Origin: Accumulibacter sp.
Lineage (GTDB): Bacteria > Pseudomonadota > Gammaproteobacteria > Burkholderiales > Rhodocyclaceae
Reading direction: 5' to 3'
Length of the DNA stretch: 64,000 nt
Assembly (NCBI RefSeq): GCF_023806635.1
Contig: NZ_JAMTDQ010000057.1
Span: 35,532 to 99,531, forward strand
In this document: piece after piece, positions 18,601-26,664 of the stretch
How positions within the stretch are numbered: the first letter of the stretch is position 1
Layout of the letters: each line of letters starts with the position of its first letter
Program-made: the position numbers and the translations under genes
Notes under the pieces: model-generated
What the model was told of the DNA's origin: nothing
The model's input: only the letters and a program-made list of their open reading frames with translations
Database searches by the model: none

Positions 18601-18998
18601 GAGACGTTGAACCGCCCATCGGGCAGCCGCACGAGCGACAACTCGGGGCCAACCAGCTTCAGTTCGCTGATCACCGGCCCAAGACGAAAGAGCGAACTCC
18701 CCTCGAGATTGACGAACAACTGCTCGAAACCGGCCACCTTGTCGCCGCCCCCCTTTTCCTGGATCGCCAGCCCGTCGACTTGCAGGGACAAGGTGTACGG
18801 GTTTATCCTCAGACCCTCGATGCTCACCGGCCGGTGCAGTGCCGCGGCGAGTTGATCCACCAGCAGCCACTTGACCAGCGGCGGCATGACGAGGAAACCC
18901 AGGACACCGATGAGCAGCAGGGCAAGCGCAATCCGCAGCCCGTATTTCTTCATTCGCAGGGAGGCGGTCGCGGTGCTGGGAGAGGTGTCTTCGGTCAT
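15618..18998 (-). CDS. DUF748 AsmA-like envelope protein
   Basis: With the chosen ATG at 18998 the protein is 1126 aa. The N-terminus has one membrane anchor (ALALLLIGVLGFLVMPPLV). The rest is a long repetitive beta-rich body of the DUF748/AsmA type (e.g. VSIEGLRINPYTLSLQVDGL). A C-terminal OmpA-like region follows (LRLEIEGRAD, then many charged residues). AsmA-like proteins span the periplasm and are linked to lipid transport or outer-membrane homeostasis. An upstream in-frame ATG at 19067 and a downstream one at 18953 are alternative starts. Confidence 0.8.
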   Translation of the reverse strand: MTEDTSPSTATASLRMKKYGLRIALALLLIGVLGFLVMPPLVKWLLVDQLAAALHRPVSIEGLRINPYTLSLQVDGLAIQEKGGGDKVAGFEQLFVNLEGSSLFRLGPVISELKLVGPELSLVRLPDGRFNVSDLIDEFMARPPSTEPTPRFSVNNIQITGGKVDFDDRMVGEKQQLSEVNLTLPFVSSLPNSVEIFVEPAFSASLNGAPVAIQGRSKPFSAAQESELAVDLRAVHIAPYLDYLPLRLPIQLVSGFVDGELKLVFRRGEDDHPSLSLSGSATLRDLVVKDTAGAPLLSLQQLHVALARIDPLQRVFAIERVSLDAPEIHARVSPQGTINWIDFFSQELAARSPPAAAGVTAVEQPAVPVSWSLGEGRVSGGALHWLDESHGKPFNARIEGLDVAIRNLDGKGASPAKFELAMRFQGEPWIKGGALSVTGGQLDLAKRRVLIDQLTSRGTQLLLRRAANGSIDFVQPPLLRTVTAARKDPGGAWEITVARNHAEEIGLRFEDAAVSPPVTHAIEGLRFDGENLSTVAGSTARLKTSFRLNRKGEVELTGSVRALPLDADLKLAVRTLELLPLQPYVTEHLNAELTRGLVSADGVLQLRQSGSGGLDPAALGGGFSGEVTIGDFQAVDKINSADFMKWKSLHLGRIDLRLQPASLAVGEVALSDFFARVIVSREGKLNLLQIVRQDGKAQPAALPAAPPVVASEGKAVAPVGGAAGPRMPISIARITLQGGDVRFSDNFIKPSYSAHLRKIGGTISGLSSAPDTAAKVDLRGSYDNIAPLTVSGQLNPLSPTPRLDLQAEVKGIEMTSLSPYSGKYAGYAIEKGKMSLFVKYRIENRQLTAENRIFLDQLTFGEPVASPDATKLPVTLAVALLKNRNGEIDINLPISGSLDDPEFSIGGLIVRVIVNVLLKAVTSPFALLGSVFGGGEELSTIDFAVGEARLTAEAEKRLDTLAKALIDRPALRLEIEGRADLQSDPEGLKRHRLQSKVRALKREELTKKGIESGSLDSVEVDAREYPALLERVYRAEKFPKPRNLVGMVKGLPVDEMEKLILANTVADEEELRDLADRRAKAVFDGLLAREVPAERLFLLPVKLVASDGKADAAAQARESRVALSLK

Positions 18999-19094
18999 CA
19001 CGGCAGCCCCTGGGCTGGCTGGGGAAAGCGCCAATTTAGCACGAAGCGGCCACTGCCGCGCCGCCATGGCGTCCTCGCCGGGCGGGCGGCCGGG

Positions 19095-19505
19095 ATGAGC
19101 ACCATGTCACGTCCCAGCGTCCTCATCGTCGACGACAACGATCTGATGCGCAGCCTCTTGCGCAGCATGCTGCGCAACAGCGAGTACGAGGTCATCGGCG
19201 AGGCACGCAACGGCGTCGCGGCACTTGAACTCACCGAGCGCCTGCGGCCGAAGATCGTCTGCATGGACGTGGTGATGCCGGAGATGAATGGCCTCGAAGC
19301 GCTGCAGGCAATCAAGACGCGACACCCCGAAACCATCGTCATCATGCTCGCCGGCAGTCCGAGCGTCGACCATGTCCGCTCATCGATCGAGAACGGAGCC
19401 AGCGGCTTCGTCGTCAAGCCCTTCAATGCCGGCAAGGTGCTCGACACCGTCGATCGCGCGTGGCGCGCGGCGCGGCAGGCCACCAGCAGCGAGCCCGCCG
19501 CCTGA
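19095..19505 (+). CDS. Single-domain CheY-like response regulator
   Basis: The 136-aa protein is one receiver domain with no output domain. Acidic pocket residues are D13 and D14, the phospho-acceptor is D58 (CMDVVMPEMNG) and the conserved lysine is K108 (KPF). At the position of the conserved Thr/Ser that signals phosphorylation it has alanine (A86 in MLAGS), which is unusual. It may relay phosphate to another protein. A second ATG at 19104 is possible. No histidine kinase is adjacent. The Ser/Thr kinase at 11.8-14.2 kb is the nearest signalling gene. Confidence 0.88.
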   Translation: MSTMSRPSVLIVDDNDLMRSLLRSMLRNSEYEVIGEARNGVAALELTERLRPKIVCMDVVMPEMNGLEALQAIKTRHPETIVIMLAGSPSVDHVRSSIENGASGFVVKPFNAGKVLDTVDRAWRAARQATSSEPAA

Positions 19506-19516
19506 GAGGTGGCGAA

Positions 19517-19558
19517 CGGGTCGCGTCCGCTCGCGGGTGGAAGCGAGTGGGCGACCCG
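19517..19558. terminator. Nested hairpin between convergent genes
   Basis: CGGGTCGC (19517-19524) pairs with GCGACCCG (19551-19558), and inside it CGCTCGC pairs with GCGAGTG. This makes an extended two-part stem between the response regulator and gloB. No T run is present. It is a plausible bidirectional transcription end. Confidence 0.45.
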
Positions 19559-19667
19559 CAGCACGGGACGGCCGCGCGACCGATCGATTCACACCCGGCG
19601 CATCAAGCCCGACAGGGACGTCGCGGAAAGGCTCGTCCGATGCGGACGTTCGGCAGGCTGCGAATCC

Positions 19668-20429
19668 TCAGAAAACGTTCTTCCACTCGCGCAGCGCGGC
19701 GAAGACCGCCACTGCGTCGGCCGCAGCAGCTCCGTGACGCTGCGCCGCAGCCACGACCTCCGGCTCGGAGCAGCGCAGGAAGGGGTTGCTGGCCTTCTCG
19801 CAGGCGATCGTCGATGGCACCGTCGCCTGCCCACTGGCACGCGCCGCGGCGACCTCCGCCGCGCGAACCTGCAGGCAGCGATTGCCCGGCTCGACCGCGA
19901 GCGCAAAGCGAAGGTTGGCCTGAGTGTACTCGTGCGCGCAGTAGACGACGGTCTCGTCCGGCAATGCCGCGAGGCACGCCAGCGATGCCGCCATCTGTAC
20001 CGCCGTTCCCTCGAAAAGCCGACCACAGCCACCGGCGAACAGTGTGTCGCCACAGAACAGGCAGCCTGCGCCATAATAGGCGAGGTGACCCAGCGTATGC
20101 CCGGGCACCGCGAGGACGACGAAGCTGCTGTCACAGCCGGCTGGGTGGATCGTCTCACCACCGCGCAACGGCCGGCTGATGCCGCCGATCGCTTCTGCTG
20201 CCGGCCCGAATACCTCGGCACGATGATGTGCCAGCAGCTCGGCAACCCCACCCTGGTGGTCGGCATGGTGGTGCGTGACGAGGATGCTGGCGAGAGTCAG
20301 CCGCTCGCGCTCGAGGACCTCGAGCACCGGGCGTGCATCGCCCGGATCGACCACCGTTGCCGCAGCGCCTTTGCGCAGCAACCAGATGTAGTTATCCTTG
20401 AAAGCCGGGATGCGGATGACGTCAAACAT
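19668..20429 (-). CDS. gloB: Hydroxyacylglutathione hydrolase (glyoxalase II)
   Basis: A 253-aa metallo-beta-lactamase fold protein with the metal motif THHHADH (H53, H55, D57, H58) and further ligands in the family pattern (PGHTLGH, GDTLFAGGCGRLFEG). It hydrolyses S-lactoylglutathione to D-lactate and glutathione, the second step of methylglyoxal detoxification. The C-terminal substrate-binding region is present and the length is normal. It is divergent from the methyltransferase gene, with only 9 bp between the starts, so the two promoters must overlap the genes or each other. Confidence 0.94.
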   Translation of the reverse strand: MFDVIRIPAFKDNYIWLLRKGAAATVVDPGDARPVLEVLERERLTLASILVTHHHADHQGGVAELLAHHRAEVFGPAAEAIGGISRPLRGGETIHPAGCDSSFVVLAVPGHTLGHLAYYGAGCLFCGDTLFAGGCGRLFEGTAVQMAASLACLAALPDETVVYCAHEYTQANLRFALAVEPGNRCLQVRAAEVAAARASGQATVPSTIACEKASNPFLRCSEPEVVAAAQRHGAAAADAVAVFAALREWKNVF

Positions 20430-20438
20430 CGCTGAATT

Positions 20439-21179
20439 TTGGAAGAACTGCAGAAAATGTCAATTCCTGTTTTCGGCGACTGGCTGCAAAGCCCGCAAGG
20501 GCGCTACGTCATGGCCTGGGAACGGGCCAGCATCGATGCCGCGGTGGCCGATCTCTTCGGCTACAACGCCATCCAGATCGGCTTGCCGGAGGTCCGGTTG
20601 CTGGCGCAGAACCGTATCCCGTTGCGCCAGGTAGCCGGCGAATCGGGCCTGGTGGACGTCCTTTGCGACCTGCGGCATCTGCCATTCGCGGCGCACAGCA
20701 TCGACCTGGTGGTCATGGCGCATGTCCTCGAGTTCCATGACGACCCACACCAGATCCTGCGGGAGGTCGAGCGGATCCTGATTCCGGAGGGCGAGGCGAT
20801 CATCACCGGCTTCAACCCATTCTCGACCTGGGGCCTGCGGCGCAAGCTGCCGAACTGTCCGGCCGGGTTTCCCTGGAATGGCGACTACCTCTCACCCGGG
20901 CGCCTGCGCGACTGGCTGCAGCTGCTGGGATTCGAGGTCGAGCGCGGCAGCTTCGGCTGTTACGCACCGCCCTGCTCGAGCGAGCGCTGGCTGCGCCGCT
21001 GGCAGTTCATCGAAGCTGCCGGCAATCGCTGGTGGGGCTTTGCCGGTGGCGTCTATCTGCTGCGTGCGGTCAAGCGCGTGCATGGCATGCGGCTGATCCT
21101 GCCCAGCTGGAAGCGGCAGCGAGCAGCGCCGAAGGCACTGTCGGCAGTGAGCAAGAAGGAGGCGAACGGGCATGAGTGA
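20439..21179 (+). CDS. SAM-dependent methyltransferase (class I)
   Basis: A 246-aa protein of the small methyltransferase family usually found between gloB and rnhA in proteobacteria. The usual N-terminal glycine motif I is poorly defined. The later elements [41 protein letters not shown] and [12 protein letters not shown] match the C-terminal half of a methyltransferase-11 fold. The substrate is unknown. A second ATG lies at residue 7 (20457). Its stop overlaps the start of rnhA by 8 bp, so the two are translationally linked. Confidence 0.8.
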   Translation: MEELQKMSIPVFGDWLQSPQGRYVMAWERASIDAAVADLFGYNAIQIGLPEVRLLAQNRIPLRQVAGESGLVDVLCDLRHLPFAAHSIDLVVMAHVLEFHDDPHQILREVERILIPEGEAIITGFNPFSTWGLRRKLPNCPAGFPWNGDYLSPGRLRDWLQLLGFEVERGSFGCYAPPCSSERWLRRWQFIEAAGNRWWGFAGGVYLLRAVKRVHGMRLILPSWKRQRAAPKALSAVSKKEANGHE

Positions 21180-21633
21180 GGAGGCCATCGTGACGATCTA
21201 CGCCGACGGCGGCTGCCGCGGCAACCCTGGACCGGGCGGCTGGGGCGTCGTGCTGCAAAGCGGCGAGCACGCGAAGGAACTTTGGGGCGGCGAAGCGGCA
21301 ACGACCAACAACCGCATGGAGCTGACGGCTGCGATTCGTGCACTCGAGGCTCTGCGCCGACCGGCGACCGTGCATCTGCACAGCGATTCACAGTACCTGC
21401 AGAAAGGCATCACCGAGTGGATCCGCAACTGGCAGCGCAACGGCTGGCGCACCGCTGACCGGCAGCCAGTAAAGAATGCCGACCTTTGGCAGCGGCTCGC
21501 GGAGCTGGCGGGGCAGCACCAGGTCAAGTGGTGCTGGGTCCGCGGACATGCGGGAAACGCCGGCAATGAACGTGCCGACGCGCTGGCGAATCGCGGCATG
21601 GATGAGTTGCGGCAGAGCCGCGCTCTCCGCTAG
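21172..21633 (+). CDS. rnhA: Ribonuclease HI
   Basis: The 153-aa enzyme carries the DEDD active site: D12 ([17 protein letters not shown]), E50 (NNRMELTA), D72 (HSDSQY) and the last aspartate in GNERADALA. It cuts the RNA strand of RNA-DNA hybrids. It overlaps the methyltransferase gene upstream and is followed by dnaQ after 23 bp, the usual rnhA-dnaQ order. Confidence 0.97.
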   Translation: MSEEAIVTIYADGGCRGNPGPGGWGVVLQSGEHAKELWGGEAATTNNRMELTAAIRALEALRRPATVHLHSDSQYLQKGITEWIRNWQRNGWRTADRQPVKNADLWQRLAELAGQHQVKWCWVRGHAGNAGNERADALANRGMDELRQSRALR

Positions 21634-21656
21634 GACGCGGAGCGGGACGAGCAGCG

Positions 21657-22376
21657 ATGCGAACGATCTTCCTGGATACCGAAACGACCGGCCTCGAGCA
21701 CAAGCTGGGGCATCGCATCATCGAAATCGGCGGCGTCGAGATGCGCAACCGCCGCCTGACGCAAAAGCACTTCCACGTCTACGTGAACCCCGACCGCGAA
21801 ATCGACGCCGGCGCGTTGTCGGTACACGGCATCAGTCGCGATTTCCTTCTCGACAAGCCCCGCTTCGCCGACATCGCCGGCGATTTCCTCGACTTCATTC
21901 GCGGTGCCGAACTGGTCATCCACAACGCCGCTTTCGACCTCGGCTTCCTCAACGCGGAACTCGCCCTGATCGACATGGCGCCGGTCGAGACCGTCTGCCA
22001 TGGTGTCTGCGACACCTTGCGCATGGCGAAGGATCTGCACCCGGGCAAGAAGAACAACCTGAACGCCCTCTGCGAACGCTATGCGGTGGACAACTCACGG
22101 CGAACACTGCACGGAGCCCTGCTCGACGCAGAGATCCTCGCCGAGGTCTATCTGGCGATGACTCGTGGGCAGGAGAGCCTGATCATCGATCTGGCCGACG
22201 AGCCGCCGCAGCGGGGCGAGACCGGTCACTGTCCGGCCGCCGTCGCTGCAGCGCGCGCGCAACTGATCCGGCGCGCCAGCCCGGAAGAACTCGCCGAACA
22301 CGAGAAGCTGCTGGCAGCGATCGAGCAGGCGAGCAAGGGCAAGTGCCTGTGGCTGCATCGCGAGTCGGCCGCCTGA
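21657..22376 (+). CDS. dnaQ: DNA polymerase III epsilon subunit (3'-5' proofreading exonuclease)
   Basis: The 239-aa protein has the DEDDh exonuclease motifs: Exo I FLDTETTGLE (D7, E9), Exo II HNAAFDLGFLN and Exo III with HGALLDAEILAEVYLAM. The C-terminal tail would bind the polymerase alpha subunit. It proofreads replication errors. The next gene, nosD, starts inside its 3' end. Confidence 0.96.
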   Translation: MRTIFLDTETTGLEHKLGHRIIEIGGVEMRNRRLTQKHFHVYVNPDREIDAGALSVHGISRDFLLDKPRFADIAGDFLDFIRGAELVIHNAAFDLGFLNAELALIDMAPVETVCHGVCDTLRMAKDLHPGKKNNLNALCERYAVDNSRRTLHGALLDAEILAEVYLAMTRGQESLIIDLADEPPQRGETGHCPAAVAAARAQLIRRASPEELAEHEKLLAAIEQASKGKCLWLHRESAA

Positions 22377-23650
22377 GGCGACCCGCCCGGTTGCTGGCGG
22401 CATTCGCCGCCAGCCTCGGGATTCTGGTTGGCCTCGTCCTCGCCGCCGCCGAACGGACGGGCAGCGACGCCCCGGCGCCATCGCTGCAGCCCTGGATCGA
22501 CGCCACACCGAGCGGCGGCATCCTGCAGCTGCCGGCCGGGACCTACTCCGGACCGGTCCTGATCAGCCGCCCGCTCCTCATCGACGGTCGCGGAGAAATC
22601 ACCATCGACGGCGGCGGCAAGGGAACGGTGGTGACGGTGCGCGCCAGCGGCGTCGTCCTCCGCCGGCTGCATCTCAGGAACTCCGGCGACTCGCATGACC
22701 GCATCGACTCCGCCGTGCTGATCGAGGGCGGGCAGCACAACGTGATCGAGGACAACCGGATCGATGAAGTGCTGTTCGGCATCACCCTGCAACGGGCCAA
22801 CGACAACCGCATCGCCGGCAACCACATCCGCTCGCTGCCTCTGGCGCCGGCGGATCGCGGCGACGGTATCCGGCTCTGGTACAGCATGGGCAACCGCATC
22901 GAGCGCAACGAGCTGCACGGCGTTCGCGACATCACGGTCAGCAACTCGCTGCGCAACCGCTTCGTCGGCAACAGCGTCCGCGACAGCCGCCGTGCAATGA
23001 ACCTGCTCTTCGCCCACCGGACACTGATCGAGGCCAACCATCTGCGCGACAACTCCTCCGGCATCACGGCGCTCAACTCGGATGGGCTCATCATCCGCCG
23101 CAACCACATCCTGCACGCCATCGACGCCAGCGGCGCCGGCGTCGCGCTCAAGGAAAGCGGCACGACACTGCTGCACGACAACGAGATCATCCATTGCGCG
23201 GTCGGCATCCTGTCGGACTCGCCGCGGCACGCGATCAATCGCATGGCGGTGATCGACAATCGCATCGCGCACAACATCACCGGCATCAGCTTCCATGGCG
23301 AACGCGGCGGTCACCTCGTCCTGCGCAACCGCTTCGAGCACAACCTCTGGTCGGCTCTCGTCGGCGCCGGCGATGGCGACGACGCAAATGTGTGGTGGGG
23401 GAACTACTGGGACGGCTACCAGGGCTTCGACCTCGACGACGATGGCATCGGCGATACGCCGCACGAGCTGTGGGCACACGCCGACCGGATCTGGATGGAG
23501 ACGCCGATGGCGACCTTCTTCCGCAACTCGCCGGTGCTGGAAATGCTCGATTTTCTCGAGCGTCTCGCGCCCTTCGCACCGCCGACCCTGCTGCTGCGCG
23601 ACTCCGAGCCACTTGTCCGGCAACCGGTCGGGGGCAGTGGGCGATCATGA
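22349..23650 (+). CDS. nosD: NosD-like periplasmic copper-processing protein
   Basis: From GTG 22349 (an in-frame GTG at 22343 is also possible; AAGGG stands just upstream) the protein is 433 aa. It has a signal-like N-terminus (LLAAFAASLGILVGLVLAAA) and a right-handed beta-helix of CASH/NosD repeats (e.g. NVIEDNRIDEVLFGI, NRIAGNHIRSL, NRIERNELHGV). The conserved C-terminal region NVWWGNYWDGYQGFDLDDDGIGD is typical of NosD. In nitrous-oxide reducers NosD helps deliver the copper-sulfur centre of NosZ, but no nosZ, nosF or nosY is in the window. The frame overlaps the end of dnaQ. Confidence 0.85.
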   Translation: MAASRVGRLRRPARLLAAFAASLGILVGLVLAAAERTGSDAPAPSLQPWIDATPSGGILQLPAGTYSGPVLISRPLLIDGRGEITIDGGGKGTVVTVRASGVVLRRLHLRNSGDSHDRIDSAVLIEGGQHNVIEDNRIDEVLFGITLQRANDNRIAGNHIRSLPLAPADRGDGIRLWYSMGNRIERNELHGVRDITVSNSLRNRFVGNSVRDSRRAMNLLFAHRTLIEANHLRDNSSGITALNSDGLIIRRNHILHAIDASGAGVALKESGTTLLHDNEIIHCAVGILSDSPRHAINRMAVIDNRIAHNITGISFHGERGGHLVLRNRFEHNLWSALVGAGDGDDANVWWGNYWDGYQGFDLDDDGIGDTPHELWAHADRIWMETPMATFFRNSPVLEMLDFLERLAPFAPPTLLLRDSEPLVRQPVGGSGRS

Positions 23651-23687
23651 CGGCGCAGCCGGACCTGGCCGATTTCCTCACCACCCC

Positions 23688-24077
23688 TCAGCTCTCGCCG
23701 GGCGTCTCCGATGGGCGCCGGGGCCGCCGCATGTGCCGCCGGGGTGGCCGCGAATCGGGCGCGCGCGGCTCGCCGGGCACGTCGCCCGCAGCTTCCGGCC
23801 GCGGCCCCGGCTGCCTTGCTTCCTGCCTTGGTACCGGCGGTTTCGCTGCCGGCTTGCGTTGCTCGGGCCGACGACCGGGACCGTGCGCCCCCTGCCGCTT
23901 GTCGGGCTGCCGCTCGCCGGGCCGGTCGGAGTTGCGATCGGACTCACGGTTTCCCGGCGCAAGCGTGATCTCGATCTCGATGATCTCGTCCCACTGCTCG
24001 TCGGTGCGGTCGCGTTCGGCTATGGCGAGCAACTCGCGCAGCCGCCGCCGCGGATCCTGGGGGGGGGAATCGTTCAT
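23688..24077 (-). CDS. Hypothetical protein with acidic N-terminus and basic Pro/Arg-rich tail
   Basis: From the ATG at 24077 the protein is 129 aa (an upstream in-frame ATG at 24113 would add 12). Residues 1-45 look folded (RRRLRELLAIAERDRTDEQWDEIIEIE). The rest is low-complexity, rich in Pro, Arg and Gly, and probably disordered, as in some nucleic-acid-binding tails. It is convergent with nosD, 37 bp from its stop. No known domain is recognised. Confidence 0.5.
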   Translation of the reverse strand: MNDSPPQDPRRRLRELLAIAERDRTDEQWDEIIEIEITLAPGNRESDRNSDRPGERQPDKRQGAHGPGRRPEQRKPAAKPPVPRQEARQPGPRPEAAGDVPGEPRAPDSRPPRRHMRRPRRPSETPGES

Positions 24078-24239
24078 GCCGACATTATGACTCACACTGC
24101 AGTCGTCGTTCAACAGGCATGAACGATCCAGCCGCGCGCAGCAGGCCGCTCGCGGCCCGGGTTCTCCGGCGTGGCGAGGCTTCAGGGGAGAGAGGGTGCG
24201 ACGAGTCCGCTGCCGGACGAGTCCAGCGGCGGTCGATGA

Positions 24240-24524
24240 TCAGTGGTCAGCGCGCAGGCTGGCGGCAAAGGTGCTGTGGAGGACTTCGGGAAACTGGAAG
24301 CGGGCGAGGGTACGCTGGATGTCGTCCTGGTTGACGCCGCTGCTGCTGTCCTGGAAGCGGATTCCGAGCGGACGGCCGTTGGCGGCCAGGGTGGCAAAGG
24401 CGAAACGCCAGCGTTGAGCCTCCGCCAGCCGCTCGCGCAACTCGTCCTCGTTGCTGATCTGCACGCCAGCCTGCTTGAGTGAATCGAGAAACTGGTCGAA
24501 GGACTCGTTGCTCAGGCTACCCAT
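24240..24524 (-). CDS. Small conserved-looking hypothetical protein
   Basis: A 94-aa soluble protein beginning MGSLSNESFDQFLDSLKQAG, predicted mostly helical at the N-terminus and of normal composition. An AGGAGAACGA ribosome-binding site precedes the ATG. The helical start (SFDQFLDSLK...DELRERL) faintly recalls Nif11-like leaders, but no leader-peptide processing site or biosynthetic partner is visible. The function is unknown. Confidence 0.6.
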   Translation of the reverse strand: MGSLSNESFDQFLDSLKQAGVQISNEDELRERLAEAQRWRFAFATLAANGRPLGIRFQDSSSGVNQDDIQRTLARFQFPEVLHSTFAASLRADH

Positions 24525-24753
24525 GTCGTTCTCCTCTCCGAGTGTTGGCGGTCACTGTGCCGCGCATGCGCCGACTAACGCCCGCCGCGGATAGCGGTTG
24601 ACAGGAAGATTCAAGCTTCCGGCAAGGAGGTGCGCAGCCGTCACAGCCCCGGCGACTGGCTGCCTCGCGGCGCGCTGCCCGATGCCCCTGACGAAGCCGA
24701 ACGCCGCCGGCCGGAGCGTATAGAATGCCAGCGTTGCCCATTCAAGCCCGCAC

Positions 24754-26646
24754 ATGCAGAAGACCCGCCAGCATCTCGAACTCCTCGCGCCGGCGAAGAA
24801 TGCCGATTTCGGCATCGAGGCCATCATCCACGGCGCCGATGCCGTCTACATTGGCGGCCCGACGTTCGGCGCCCGTGCCCGCGCCGGCAATTCGGTTGCC
24901 GACATCGGCCGCCTCGTCGAGCATGCGCACCGCTACAACGCACAGGTACTGGTTGCGCTCAACACGCTGCTGCGGGATGACGAGCTCGAAGCGGCGCGGC
25001 GGCTGGCGTGGCAGCTCCACGACGTCGGCGCCGACGCGCTGATCGTCCAGGACATGGGTCTGCTCGAGCTCGACCTGCCGCCGATCGAACTGCACGCCAG
25101 CACGCAGACCAACGTCCGCTCGCCCGACAAGGCCCGATTCCTCGCCGCCGTCGGCTTCTCGCAGATCGTCCTCGCGCGCGAACTGGCGCTCGACCAGATC
25201 AGCGCCATCGCCCGCGAGACCGACGCCATTCTCGAGTTCTTCGTGCACGGCGCCCTCTGCGTCAGCTACAGCGGCCAGTGCAACCTGAGCTACGCGCAGA
25301 CCGGGCGCAGCGCCAACCGCGGCGATTGTTCGCAGTCCTGCCGCCTGCCCTATACGCTGACCGCCCCGGACGGGCAGGTGATCGCCGCCGACCGGCACCT
25401 GCTGTCGCTGAAGGACAACGACCAGAGCCGCAACCTGCGGGCGCTGGTGGACGCCGGCGTCAGCTCGTTCAAGATCGAGGGGCGCCTCAAGGATCTGGCC
25501 TACGTCAAGAACATCACCGCCCACTACCGCCAGTTGCTCGACGAGATCATCGCCGAGCGGCCGGGCTATCGGCGCTGTTCGTCGGGCGAGAGCAGCTTCC
25601 TCTTCGTTCCGCAACCGGAAAAGACCTTCAACCGGGGCGCCACCGATTACTTCGTCCGAGGCCGCCAGGCCGACATCGGCGCCTTCGCGACGCCGAAGTT
25701 CGTCGGTGACGAGATCGGCACGGTCACCCGCGTCGGCAGCGATCACTTCGACCTCGACTGCCCGCAGGCGGTGCACAACGGTGACGGGATCGCCTGGTTC
25801 GACGCCGCTGGTGATCTGCACGGCTTGCAGATCAACCGCGTCGAAAGGAACGGCAGCGGCTGCCGGCTGTTTCCACAGCTCGCTGCCGGCGAACTGGCGA
25901 CCGTGCTGCAGACCGGCACCCGCATCCATCGCAACCGCGACCAGGAGTTCGCCCGCTGCCTGGCGAGGAAATCGGCAACCCGTCGCATCGCCGTCGATCT
26001 GGTGCTGAGAGAGGATGCGCATGGCCTGGTGCTGGCGATCAGCGACGAGCGCGGCGTGAGGGCGCAGGCGACGCTGGCGCAGCCGCGACAGCCCGCGCGC
26101 GACGGCGAGCGGGCGCGGGCAGCGATGCGCGACGGCCTCGGCCGCCTTGGCGGGACGATCTACAGCCCACGCAGCATCGACATCGCCCTGGCAACCGACT
26201 GGTTCCTGCCGACAGCCACCGTCAACCAGTTGCGTCGCGATGCGCTCGCCGCGCTCGACGCCGCCCGCCGCGCCGCCTACGAGCGGCCCGCGCGCAGAGC
26301 GGCGGCGGTTCCGCCGGCGCTCTTCCCCGAGCGCTCGCTCGACTACCTGGCGGGCGTCAGCAACCGCAGCGCGCGCGCCTTCTACGCCCGGCATGGCGTG
26401 GAGGTCATGGAAACGGCCTACGAGTGCGGCCAGCAGAGGGGCGAGGTGTCGCTGATGATCACCAAACACTGCCTGCGCTACAGCTTCAACCTCTGCCCCA
26501 GGCAGGTAAAGGGAATCCGCGCCGAGCCGATGCTCCTCATCAACGGCAGCGAACGTCTGACGCTGCGCTTCGACTGCAAGCCCTGCGAGATGCACGTCAT
26601 TGGCCGGCTGGGCAGGCAGCGCGCGCTGCGACTGGCGACGCAGTAG
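24754..26646 (+). CDS. rlhA: U32 family protein, RlhA-like (23S rRNA C2501 hydroxylation)
   Basis: A 630-aa protein of the U32 'peptidase' family. The first 330 residues hold the U32 TIM-barrel-like region (LLAPAKNADFGIEAIIHGADAVYIG, FVHGALCVSYSGQC, SANRGDCSQSCRLPY) with several cysteines likely to bind an iron-sulfur cluster. The C-terminal half matches the extra domain of YdcP/RlhA, ending in a cysteine pair segment (LRFDCKPCEMHV). The E. coli homologue is required for hydroxylation of 23S rRNA C2501. It stands alone, with a TAGAAT box at 24721-24726 as a possible -10. Confidence 0.8.
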   Translation: MQKTRQHLELLAPAKNADFGIEAIIHGADAVYIGGPTFGARARAGNSVADIGRLVEHAHRYNAQVLVALNTLLRDDELEAARRLAWQLHDVGADALIVQDMGLLELDLPPIELHASTQTNVRSPDKARFLAAVGFSQIVLARELALDQISAIARETDAILEFFVHGALCVSYSGQCNLSYAQTGRSANRGDCSQSCRLPYTLTAPDGQVIAADRHLLSLKDNDQSRNLRALVDAGVSSFKIEGRLKDLAYVKNITAHYRQLLDEIIAERPGYRRCSSGESSFLFVPQPEKTFNRGATDYFVRGRQADIGAFATPKFVGDEIGTVTRVGSDHFDLDCPQAVHNGDGIAWFDAAGDLHGLQINRVERNGSGCRLFPQLAAGELATVLQTGTRIHRNRDQEFARCLARKSATRRIAVDLVLREDAHGLVLAISDERGVRAQATLAQPRQPARDGERARAAMRDGLGRLGGTIYSPRSIDIALATDWFLPTATVNQLRRDALAALDAARRAAYERPARRAAAVPPALFPERSLDYLAGVSNRSARAFYARHGVEVMETAYECGQQRGEVSLMITKHCLRYSFNLCPRQVKGIRAEPMLLINGSERLTLRFDCKPCEMHVIGRLGRQRALRLATQ

Positions 26647-26664
26647 CGGCTTTCGCCGACGGCG

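Noticed and set aside
24240-24524. Nif11-type leader peptide
   Set aside because: Only a weak helical likeness is seen; there is no Gly-Gly processing site, core peptide or modification enzyme nearby.
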